43,663 nucleotides of DNA, from the IMG/VR virus record IMGVR_UViG_3300044691_000085, positions 1 to 43,663 of that record; one strand, written 5' to 3'. The notes beneath the pieces are model-generated. The model saw only the letters and a list, made by a program, of their open reading frames with translations. It made no database searches and was not told the origin of the DNA. Position 1 is the stretch's first letter. The number at the start of each line of letters is the position of its first letter. Of this stretch, positions 37,954 through 43,663 are shown one piece after another. The DNA comes from a virus. Both the position numbers and the translations under genes were made by a program.

Positions 37954-38115
37954 TTAGGATCGCGAGAGTGGGAATCGGCGGGTATAAACCTCGTCGATTG
38001 ATCTCTGTGCGCCCTGCAATTTTGCGTCATCGTTTATATCGTCGTACATCGGGCGCGTGAAGGCGATCAGCCGATAGGCCCATCGCAGTGCTACTTTGTC
38101 CAACCAATTTCTCAT
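37954..38115 (-). CDS. Small hypothetical protein
   Basis: 53 aa, mixed helical and charged ('MRNWLDKVALRWAYRLIAF'). No family recognised. It sits between the HNH gene and 37799-37939 on the same strand. Confidence 0.4.
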   Translation of the reverse strand: MRNWLDKVALRWAYRLIAFTRPMYDDINDDAKLQGAQRSIDEVYTRRFPLSRS

Positions 38116-38133
38116 GTTATCCTCTCTGCCTGC

Positions 38134-38795
38134 TCAAGACCGACGCACTGGGGCAAAGCGCGGCCGGTTTAATTCGTACCCCGATTTCAGCCCGAGGCGA
38201 TATGCGCGGCCCATGACGGCGCTCTCCGGTCGTCCAACATACTCGGCTGCCTTCCTGAAAGACATCTTCAAGCCGATGGCCTCTTTGAGCCTTGCGTCAT
38301 CTGCCGGCGTCCAATGGACGATCTTTGATGGCCTCGCCCAAGTCCGGCCCAACCAAATGTCGCTGACTGTCGATTCCGATATCCGGTATTGCTCGGCAAT
38401 CTGCCATTGGGTTTTATGCCCTTTAAAGCTCTGATCTCGTCGGCCAAGGCGAGGGATAGGCGCCCCTTGTTTCCGGTATCCGTCTTCGCTTGAGTTCCAT
38501 GCTCCCGGCAGTCAAGTTGATTTTCTGACTGCGTTTTCCAGGCGAGGTGCTTGGGATTCACGCAGCCTAAATGCCCGTTCCCGCATGAATGGGCGGCTTG
38601 GTGGGCGGGCGTAGGAGGCTCGCCGTGGACGAGCTCGCACATAAACCGATGGGCGTAATAGCCCTTGCCGAGATAGACGAAGGTGCCATAGCCCCGCGTT
38701 CGTGAGAATGGCCACATCAGGCACCAATCGTCATGTTGGTAGGCCTGATGATCGCGAATCCACTGGATCGTTTTGCCGTTGCCTTTGGTGGTCAT
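38134..38795 (-). CDS. HNH endonuclease with HTH domain, read in two frames (-1 shift)
   Basis: Frame one (from 38795) gives the nuclease: 'GTFVYLGKGYYAHRFMCELVHG', 'AAHSCGNGHLGCVNPKHLAWKT', an HNH_3-type core, then 'LALADEIRALKG'. From there the sense continues only in the -1 frame: 'HKTQWQIAEQYRISESTVSDIWLG', a clear helix-turn-helix, and a second HTH-like part to 38134. At the switch lies T TTA AAG (minus strand 38427-38421), a canonical slippery heptamer; slippage there gives a 220-aa fusion. Without it the first frame ends at 38268 with a nonsense tail. Programmed frameshift or a one-base indel. Confidence 0.72.
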
Positions 38796-38836
38796 CGCGT
38801 CCTCAAGAGCGTGAGAGTGGGTCTAAAGATCCTCGG

Positions 38837-39061
38837 TCAGCAGCGGGTAATAGTTGGATGGGTCGCATCCAGAAGCCAGAACCATGCATAAGGTCCAGCG
38901 TCAGTATCCAAGCAAGCGTGATGCGTCGGAGGTAGATCAAATACTCGAAATGAAAGGTTAGGGCGATCGAGCACCCGCATAGGCCGCGCGCCAAGGGCTT
39001 TCGCGAGCTCGATTGAGCATCTGACCTTGAACAGAGATTCCATCCTATCCACGCTCTCCAT
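38837..39061 (-). CDS. Hypothetical protein
   Basis: 74 aa. 'MESLFKVRCSIELAKALGARPMRVLDRPNLSFRVFDLPP' looks like a small alpha/beta domain. Starts 12 bases after the tRNA-like element. A shorter frame starts at the second ATG (residue 7). No family recognised. Confidence 0.45.
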   Translation of the reverse strand: MESVDRMESLFKVRCSIELAKALGARPMRVLDRPNLSFRVFDLPPTHHACLDTDAGPYAWFWLLDATHPTITRC

Positions 39062-39072
39062 TCGAAAGTAAC

Positions 39073-39167
39073 TGGCCCCGGTCGGGGGAATCTAACCCCC
39101 TGTTCGGCCTATCTCGCTGCCCGCCATGGACGGTCGGCTCGGTCGAGGGCTCTGCAACAGCACCGGG
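39073..39167 (-). ncRNA. tRNA-like element with encoded CCA
   Basis: 95 nt in the gap between two leftward genes. The 5' CCCGGT pairs with ACCGGG near the 3' end, a perfect T-stem/loop GGGGG-TTAGATT-CCCCC precedes it, and the end reads GACCGGG-G-CCA. CTGTT after the acceptor can pair with AACAG before the T-stem. The D-loop lacks GG and the T-loop lacks C56, and the only 7-base loop resembling an anticodon (TCCATGG) has no U33, so a working tRNA is doubtful. It might be a degenerate long-armed tRNA or a small RNA with tRNA-like end. Confidence 0.4.
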
Positions 39168-39175
39168 TAAAACCA

Positions 39176-39388
39176 TTAGCGCGGCGTCCCGTCAGGCTGG
39201 CGGGTGATCGCGACGTTCGCCCACATGGCATTGGAACGATGGCCGCGGATGACGAATGTCTTATCGGGGCCGTCCGGCAGATTGGCCTCAAGGGCCTCGC
39301 CGTAGACCTTGGCGGCCTCGCGGACCTTCGCCATCTGGGCCATCTGTTCGTCAGTCGGTTTCAGATATTCATAGGTCGAGGAATGCAT
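39176..39388 (-). CDS. Acb2-like anti-CBASS cyclic-nucleotide sponge
   Basis: 70 aa. 'YEYLKPTDEQMAQMAKVREAAKVYGEALEANLPDGPDKTF' followed by 'SNAMWANVAITR' is the helical-hairpin pattern of the Acb2/Tad1 hairpin family: a first long helix, a turn with Pro-Asp, and the '(A/V)MWAN.AI.R' second helix. Acb2 proteins form hexamers that sequester cyclic nucleotides and so disarm CBASS and Thoeris defence. The family match is by eye; ligand residues were not verified. AAGGAA ribosome-binding site. Located in the accessory stretch between attP and the HNH gene. Confidence 0.6.
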   Translation of the reverse strand: MHSSTYEYLKPTDEQMAQMAKVREAAKVYGEALEANLPDGPDKTFVIRGHRSNAMWANVAITRQPDGTPR

Positions 39389-39422
39389 TTTCAGTTCCTT
39401 GGTTTGAGGGGGTACGCACTGC

Positions 39423-39635
39423 CTACTGAGCAGCGCGTTGCTGCAAAAGCTCATACCGCTTGCGGACGAATGATTTGCTGGCGGCCGATAAAGGCTTCCC
39501 AGTCTTGGCCCGGTAAACCTTCTCGGCCTCCGCGGTGACGGCTGCGAGTTGATCGGGGGTCAGGGAATCAAAGTCCTGGCCAGCGGTGATACTGACGGCG
39601 GACAGGGCCGCTCGCGCCTCGCGAACTTTCTGCAT
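39423..39635 (-). CDS. Small helical hypothetical protein
   Basis: 70 aa behind a strong GGAGGAATAG site. 'VREARAALSAVSITAGQDFDSLTPDQLAAVTAEAEKVYRAKTG' and a basic end ('KRYELLQQRAAQ'). Acidic-basic helical bundle of unknown role in the accessory stretch next to the Acb2-like gene. Confidence 0.55.
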   Translation of the reverse strand: MQKVREARAALSAVSITAGQDFDSLTPDQLAAVTAEAEKVYRAKTGKPLSAASKSFVRKRYELLQQRAAQ

Positions 39636-39659
39636 CTATTCCTCCTTCACTACTGAAAA

Positions 39660-39860
39660 TCAGGTGAGTCCGATGGCATGACGCCATCCCTCGGTTCCGA
39701 ACTGGTCATCCTGCTCGTTGTCGTCTAGGAACATTTCGAGCGCATCGATGTGTTCAAAGAGCTTGGCGACCTCTTCTGGGGTGGCCTTCCCGACAAGGTT
39801 TTTGCCCCGGATGATATTGAGTGTTTTGTCGGCCTGTGGCTTTGGCGCTGGCATCGTCAT
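39660..39860 (-). CDS. Small hypothetical protein next to attP region
   Basis: 66 aa. 'TPEEVAKLFEHIDALEMFLDDNEQDDQFGTEGWRHAIG' is acidic and helical. No family recognised. A GCCGC/GCGGC stem-loop lies just upstream of its start (39867-39881). Confidence 0.5.
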   Translation of the reverse strand: MTMPAPKPQADKTLNIIRGKNLVGKATPEEVAKLFEHIDALEMFLDDNEQDDQFGTEGWRHAIGLT

Positions 39861-40017
39861 CCTTCTGCCGCCTTATGCGGCCTTTAATGGGTCGGTGACT
39901 GACTTCACCTAGTCTAATCAATGGGATATTCTCTGTGAGGGACACCGCGCAATCTGTCTAAGTGCTTTGTTTGTCTATAGTTTTTTATAAAGTCAGTCAG
40001 TCATCAGTCACATTCGG
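39861..40017. other. Candidate attP region with repeated arm-like sites
   Basis: 157-base non-coding stretch directly after the integrase. It carries the 13-bp direct repeat GTCAGTCATCAGT at 39996-40008 and 40017-40029 (21 bp apart), an inverted GACTGAC at 39897-39903, and an AT-rich segment around 39951-39990 that could hold the crossover site. Arrays of short repeats flanking an AT-rich core are typical of integrase-bound attP; the exact core cannot be fixed without the host attB. Confidence 0.5.
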
Positions 40018-41328
40018 TCAGTCATCAGTTTTGGGTCTGTTCCGGCCCTCGACCCGCAGCTTCATGACCTTGGCCGTAGCCTCAGCCTGGTTGCGGGTGT
40101 AGTCCGCCGTCTGCTCGATATTGCTATGGGTCGCCGCCTGTTGAACCCACTCTCTTGGCGCGCCAGCCATGTCTGCTTCCGAGATCGCCCCGGAACGGCT
40201 GTCCATGTTCCAGACGTCATCCGGGATACCGCAGTGCCGCGCTACCTTGCGCCATTTCCGGCGGTACTCATTCCCCGTCCAGGGCAGGCCGTTGGTGTCG
40301 CAGATCACGATCGGGCCAGATGCCGGCAGCAGATGACGATTGACGGTCACTTTCTTGGTGGCCTCGTCGGTCACGAGCAGGGGCTCGTCGCCGATAAGCA
40401 GTTGCAATTCCTCGATTACCATCGGCGCCAGCTTCAGATCGACCGTGACCAGCTTTTGCTTTTTGCTAGTGACGTGCTTCAAGATCAGGTTTTCGTCGAT
40501 CTCCTGCCAGACAATACCGCGAAGCCATTTTTGGGTGCCGATGATGACCTCGGAAATGCCGGGCTCGGAGATCGGGACCATCTCGCCGATAACGTCCTTT
40601 TGCCGAAACGTGCACTCGAACTGGTAAGCCTGCGCCAGCGCGAGCGAGGGCCAGCCAAAGTGTTCGCGCGCCGCGGTGCGGATCCGTATGGCGTATTCAG
40701 CCGTCACCTTCTTGCCACGCGATTCAATCCCCTCGAAGCGCATCTTGTGCATGACACCGGAGAGCCTTTCGCAATCGGAGTTTTCCAACAGAAAACCAAA
40801 ACTGAACAGAGCGCGAAGCTGGCTGACGAAGGCTAAGCCGCTCGACGGGTGCTTGCCATCCATACTCCATTCTCGATGCCATCCCAACAGCGTTCGCCAT
40901 TTGATTTCGGAGAGCAGCGTGTCGCCATATCGCACGGCGATACGGCGTAGTATGCTGTCGCGACCCTGCCGAACGTGAAAGCGGTTTTTCTGGTAGGGCG
41001 AATCCTTGTCGGTGCGATAGCAATGGATCAGCGATCGCAGGGAGTCTTTGAGGGCGTGGGCCGGAAGCTCGACGCCGCGGCTCCACATCAGCATTTCAGA
41101 TTGGAAGTGCTGGCACTGCATCGAAATGTGCATCGCCTCGGTCTTCGTCGGCGGTGCGGCCGGCAGGGCCTCCTCGCTTGTCCAGAGCTTGACGGATTTC
41201 GGCAGGTAACCCTTGGAAACCAGATCGGTGCGGGCCTGCCAAGTCGCGGACCATCTGGCATTTTTGCGTTCGCGCCAGACAAGTCCCGGCGCTTCATGAG
41301 CCATTTTCGGTGGCTGTCTTTCATCCAT
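40018..41328 (-). CDS. Tyrosine recombinase (phage integrase)
   Basis: 436 aa from ATG 41328. Catalytic residues: Arg242 (ECTFRQKDVIGEM), the beta-hairpin Lys near 289 (TSKKQK), Arg378 (NMDSRSGAISEA), His401 (ATHSNIEQTADY) and nucleophile Tyr410. The first box-II His is replaced by Met375-Asp376, as in a rhizobial integrase subgroup with 'MDSRAG..SEA'. It integrates and, with the excisionase-like partner, excises the phage at attP. ATG 41385 is an upstream alternative. Confidence 0.87.
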   Translation of the reverse strand: MDERQPPKMAHEAPGLVWRERKNARWSATWQARTDLVSKGYLPKSVKLWTSEEALPAAPPTKTEAMHISMQCQHFQSEMLMWSRGVELPAHALKDSLRSLIHCYRTDKDSPYQKNRFHVRQGRDSILRRIAVRYGDTLLSEIKWRTLLGWHREWSMDGKHPSSGLAFVSQLRALFSFGFLLENSDCERLSGVMHKMRFEGIESRGKKVTAEYAIRIRTAAREHFGWPSLALAQAYQFECTFRQKDVIGEMVPISEPGISEVIIGTQKWLRGIVWQEIDENLILKHVTSKKQKLVTVDLKLAPMVIEELQLLIGDEPLLVTDEATKKVTVNRHLLPASGPIVICDTNGLPWTGNEYRRKWRKVARHCGIPDDVWNMDSRSGAISEADMAGAPREWVQQAATHSNIEQTADYTRNQAEATAKVMKLRVEGRNRPKTDD

Positions 41329-41584
41329 TTCGGGATTCCTTTTGGGTTGGTGGAGCACCCACCATAAGCCCATTGTGTTTATCAAGCCACGCTTTCACCG
41401 CGGGCCAGTACCTTCTATCCCCGAATAACGGCTGTTTTTTCGGGAAGCCGAACTTCGTCTCCAGGCCGGGCAACATCGAGCGCATCACCTTGTCCGGCAC
41501 GCCAAGGCGCCGGATCAGTTCTGCATCGTTGAGATACAGCCTGTCTTTCTCGCGTTCGAGCGTATCCGGTCGCGGCGTGGTCAC
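41321..41584 (-). CDS. Excisionase-like winged-helix protein
   Basis: 87 aa, immediately upstream of and overlapping the integrase by 8 bases. 'RLYLNDAELIRRLGVPDKVMRSMLPGLETKFGFPKKQPLFGDRRYWPAVKAWLDKHNG' is the small MerR/AlpA-like winged-helix layout seen in proteins paired with rhizobial integrases. Likely recombination directionality factor. Confidence 0.68.
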   Translation of the reverse strand: MTTPRPDTLEREKDRLYLNDAELIRRLGVPDKVMRSMLPGLETKFGFPKKQPLFGDRRYWPAVKAWLDKHNGLMVGAPPTQKESRNG

Positions 41585-41772
41585 TTACTCTGTCCTCCCA
41601 CAGAACCGCGAGACCGCCCGTCACACCATCCCTCGACGTATTCGCGGGCCAAAAGCATTTTCTGCCGACGCTCGGCATCGTCCCTGTATTCCCATACGCG
41701 AAGGTCTTTGCCGTCGAGGCGGACGGAGATTCCGCCATCGTCAAAGTCGATAACGCTCGGTTGATTGCTCAT
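41581..41772 (-). CDS. Small hypothetical protein
   Basis: 63 aa. ATG 41772 overlaps the upstream stop as ATGA. 'VIDFDDGGISVRLDGKDLRVWEYRDDAERRQKML' begins with two beta strands then a helix. Operon-linked to the excisionase-like gene. Function unknown. Confidence 0.55.
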   Translation of the reverse strand: MSNQPSVIDFDDGGISVRLDGKDLRVWEYRDDAERRQKMLLAREYVEGWCDGRSRGSVGGQSK

Positions 41773-42062
41773 GGGATCGGCCTCGATGAGGGGTTGGAAA
41801 TCCAGTCCAGCACCTGCTCGTCGGGCTTGCCAGCCCACAGAACTGCGCGGCGCCGAAGCCGAGCGTCGTCATAGCGTGGGAAGCATTTGGGGCACAGTTC
41901 TGGGACATCCTCGCCATCGCATTCGTCACAATTGGCGTGGGCTTCTTCAGCCGTCTCTTGCTGCTGGAGGGCGTCCTGTAGGGCCTTGAGCCTGTCAGCG
42001 GCCAGAACATAATCGGGTTGGCCGTGCTCGTAGCAAAGCGAAATGATCTCGTCGGTTGTCAT
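41769..42062 (-). CDS. Hypothetical protein with zinc knuckles
   Basis: 97 aa. Residues about 45-62 contain 'CDECDGEDVPELCPKC', two CxxC pairs likely binding zinc. N-terminal helix and a helical C-terminus. Overlaps both neighbours by 4 bases. Function unknown. Confidence 0.6.
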   Translation of the reverse strand: MTTDEIISLCYEHGQPDYVLAADRLKALQDALQQQETAEEAHANCDECDGEDVPELCPKCFPRYDDARLRRRAVLWAGKPDEQVLDWISNPSSRPIP

Positions 42063-42382
42063 GATTGCTCCGTATCGTTCATGGCGCCGGCAGCCAACGA
42101 GACAAACGGGATGCCCAGCGCCTTCGCCAGCCCGTGCACGGTCCGAATAGTCGGGTTAACTGATCGACCGTTCTCTATTTCCCACATGTGCGATTTCGTG
42201 ATCCCGGCGCGATCGGCCACGTCCTGAAGCGACATCCCAAGGTCGAAGCGCATATCGGCAATCATTTTCCGCATTGAGAGCTTGCGGGTGCTTTCGATCT
42301 GCATTGCGGCGTCTGCCACAGCCTGCATGGCCTCGGCACGGAAAGCCTCAATTGCCGCGTCTATCCTTGCGCCCGGCCTCAT
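42059..42382 (-). CDS. XRE-family regulator
   Basis: 107 aa. After a helical leader the HTH is clear at about residues 45-95: 'DLGMSLQDVADRAGITKSHMWEIENGRSVNPTIRTVHGLAKALGI'. It lies in the integration end of the leftward operon, away from the main switch. It may control int/xis or host genes; not shown by sequence. Confidence 0.78.
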   Translation of the reverse strand: MRPGARIDAAIEAFRAEAMQAVADAAMQIESTRKLSMRKMIADMRFDLGMSLQDVADRAGITKSHMWEIENGRSVNPTIRTVHGLAKALGIPFVSLAAGAMNDTEQS

Positions 42383-42639
42383 TGGGACTCCCCTGATGTG
42401 GACACAGGAGTGACGGGGCCATCGACCGGAATACTCCAATCCTTATCCCCGGCGTTTATCCCTTTCGGGAATGGGCTTGGTGTGCCTTGCACCGACACCA
42501 AGCGAACGGCTGCAATCCTCTGGACAGGAGATTTTGTGCCCGAGGAGGCAAGCTCTGCTCCGCAATTGCACGGACCCGTAGGAAGGGCCGGGGCATTGTA
42601 AATCGCACAATCGCTGGAATTATGCACCAATTCATTCAC
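42379..42639 (-). CDS. Hypothetical protein with GTG start
   Basis: 86 aa. GTG at 42639 overlaps the upstream stop (GTGA); no ATG is available without running into the upstream gene out of frame. 'CAIYNAPALPTGPCNCGAEL' holds a CxC pair. The C-terminal half is Pro/Ser/Thr-rich. Function unknown. Confidence 0.45.
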   Translation of the reverse strand: MNELVHNSSDCAIYNAPALPTGPCNCGAELASSGTKSPVQRIAAVRLVSVQGTPSPFPKGINAGDKDWSIPVDGPVTPVSTSGESQ

Positions 42640-42884
42640 GGTGTTTCCCTTCCCTGTGGGGATTGAGCAGCCGCCAACGCCTCGCCAAGCACCTTGCGAA
42701 GTTCTTCCGTTTCCTTCGTTTTCGGCGCCGGATTGCAGATGTCGCAGCGCTTTGAGCAATACGAACAGTAGATGTCGTCCGTATCTACGCAGCAGCCGTC
42801 GATGCAATCGTTGACGCGACCTTCGCCGCCGCAGTTCCAGCACTCGCCGCCGTCGAGATGATCGTCGTAATCCATGTCGCTCAT
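42636..42884 (-). CDS. Zinc-ribbon protein
   Basis: 82 aa. Dense Cys pattern: CWNCGG near residue 15, CIDGCC near 27, CSYCSKRCDIC near 40-50, enough for two zinc sites. Then a charged helix (ETEELRKVLGEALAAA). Similar DnaJ-like Cys-rich small proteins occur in phage early operons; role unknown. Confidence 0.62.
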   Translation of the reverse strand: MSDMDYDDHLDGGECWNCGGEGRVNDCIDGCCVDTDDIYCSYCSKRCDICNPAPKTKETEELRKVLGEALAAAQSPQGRETP

Positions 42885-43123
42885 GGCTGTTTCTCCGCCG
42901 GAGGAATCGCCGGAGGCTCAAAGCCTAAAACCTTAAGGTAAGCTCGCGTGAGAGGGTCATAGGAACCAGCACGGTTGCGTAGCTTCTCACCGCCGTCTTC
43001 GTCCTTCGCGATCATGCGATCGACGTTGCCAGGACTGTCCTGCTCAAGGCGGACCCGATAAACTTGTTCGGACAGATCGCGGATATAGGACGGGTCAAAC
43101 GTCGGTTTTGGTTCGCGGCTCAT
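42881..43123 (-). CDS. Hypothetical early protein
   Basis: 80 aa, highly charged: 'RDLSEQVYRVRLEQDSPGNVDRMIAKDEDGG' and a Pro-rich end. ATGA overlaps on both sides. No family recognised. Confidence 0.55.
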   Translation of the reverse strand: MSREPKPTFDPSYIRDLSEQVYRVRLEQDSPGNVDRMIAKDEDGGEKLRNRAGSYDPLTRAYLKVLGFEPPAIPPAEKQP

Positions 43124-43620
43124 GGGATGTTTCCGTCAGTGGAGGACACGGTATCAGCCCCGGCGTCCCCGCTGGCGTCACTGCCTGGCGAACCGGAATT
43201 GTGAGCGGCGCTTTGAGCCGGGGCTGATTGGTGTGTCGATGACACCGTGGATGCGTCAAACTCCCGCAGGATTTCTTCGGCCACCTCAGACGATGATTTG
43301 CCGGTCTTCCAACCGGCGTCGATCATCTGAGCGATATCGGCACGCATTGGTGCTTGGGCAACACCACCAGGCTGAGGCGCTGCGTAGAGCGGCCGAATTT
43401 CATATAAACCGTCCTCGAAGGCGTCCTTCTCGTCTTCCTTAAACTTTTCGATTGGAATGTTGAGGCAAAACCAATCGCCCCAATCGCTGCCGAGGTTTTC
43501 ACGGTATTGCCAGGCAACCGGTGCATTGGCGGTGACAGGATAGGACGGCGAGTGCCGCCGAATGCCAGAATGCGGTGCGCCGCTGGCATCGATCTCGTTT
43601 TCGTCCAGTTCGCGGTTCAT
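43120..43620 (-). CDS. Modular phage accessory protein
   Basis: 166 aa. Residues about 33-84 ('APVAWQYRENLGSDWGDWF' to 'IRPLYAAPQPGG') form the same kind of module that ends 'KPLYALPQP' in the gene at 82-1212. A helix with 'ADIAQMIDAGWKTGKSSSEVAEEILREF' and a Ser/Ala/Gly-rich tail follow. The start lies inside the terminal repeat; on the circle its ATG overlaps the stop at 82-84. Confidence 0.6.
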   Translation of the reverse strand: MNRELDENEIDASGAPHSGIRRHSPSYPVTANAPVAWQYRENLGSDWGDWFCLNIPIEKFKEDEKDAFEDGLYEIRPLYAAPQPGGVAQAPMRADIAQMIDAGWKTGKSSSEVAEEILREFDASTVSSTHQSAPAQSAAHNSGSPGSDASGDAGADTVSSTDGNIP

Positions 43621-43663
43621 CGCTTCGTCTCCCCGCCGTCCCGTGGTTTGAACGCATGCAGCC
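43543..43663. repeat. Terminal direct repeat, right copy
   Basis: Exact copy of 8-128. Joining the two copies gives a circle of about 43,535 bp in which the leftward gene starting at 43620 follows the leftward gene ending at 82 with a normal ATGA overlap. A true short terminal repeat on the packaged DNA cannot be excluded from sequence alone. Confidence 0.9.

Noticed and set aside
39996-40029. CRISPR-like repeat near the integrase
   Set aside because: There are only two 13-bp direct copies with an 8-base gap, no spacers of uniform length and no cas genes. Integrase arm sites explain it better.

Overview
The window is an essentially complete genome of a temperate, tailed double-stranded DNA phage of an alphaproteobacterium, most likely a member of the Hyphomicrobiales (Bradyrhizobium-like). 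The basis is the gene families: a Rad52 annealase, a GapR/DUF2312 protein, a stand-alone DnaA domain IV, rhizobial-type phage repressor and integrase families, and many small phage orphans that I associate with that order. The first ~120 bases recur at the end (8-128 = 43543-43663). Reading across that joint restores an ATGA start/stop overlap between two leftward genes. The molecule is therefore best read as a circle of about 43,535 bp that was opened inside an accessory gene.

Transcription is organised around one divergent switch at 7.6-8.35 kb. A leftward C1-type repressor (7924-8280) faces a rightward Cro-like protein (8349-8570). A 15-bp operator, ATCACYNNNRGTGAT, occurs once in the divergent region and twice upstream of the leftward early operon, where one copy fills the space between a -35 and a -10 box. 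From this PL-like promoter a long chain of overlapping leftward genes runs 7571 to 82 and, across the joint, 43620 to 37502. It holds a cytosine methyltransferase-like protein, Rad52 plus partner, HNH endonucleases, a miniature TnpB relative, Lar/DUF551 accessory proteins, a second XRE regulator, excisionase-like protein, tyrosine integrase, a probable attP, an Acb2-like anti-CBASS protein and another HNH gene split by a -1 frame change.

Rightward from the switch (8.35-14.5 kb) come a tRNA-Thr(UGU), replication genes (DnaA domain IV, GapR-like, O-like initiator carrying iterons and a purine-rich tract that look like an internal origin) and a probable late regulator, closed by a terminator at 14.57 kb. 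From 14.6 to 37.4 kb lies the late region: small terminase candidate, large terminase, a portal encoded in two overlapping reading frames, scaffold, DUF5309/SU10-type major capsid protein, adaptor, nozzle, internal virion proteins, tail fibres, transglycosylase, GH108 endolysin and a lysis/membrane cassette, ended by a strong GAAA-loop terminator at 37.44 kb. The head and tail genes indicate a short-tailed phage with an SU10-like head and neck, combined with a full lysogeny module.

Against this order several genes lie on the opposite strand or look like additions: a secreted Cys-rich microprotein co-oriented with the repressor, two paralogous small genes beside cro, a small membrane protein and a TIGR04325-type methyltransferase embedded in the late region, and a homing-endonuclease-like gene inside the virion operon. 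The main points for follow-up are the split portal, the two-locus operator circuit, the iteron origin, the mini-TnpB, the -1 frameshift HNH gene, the Acb2-like protein and a 95-nt tRNA-like element next to it.
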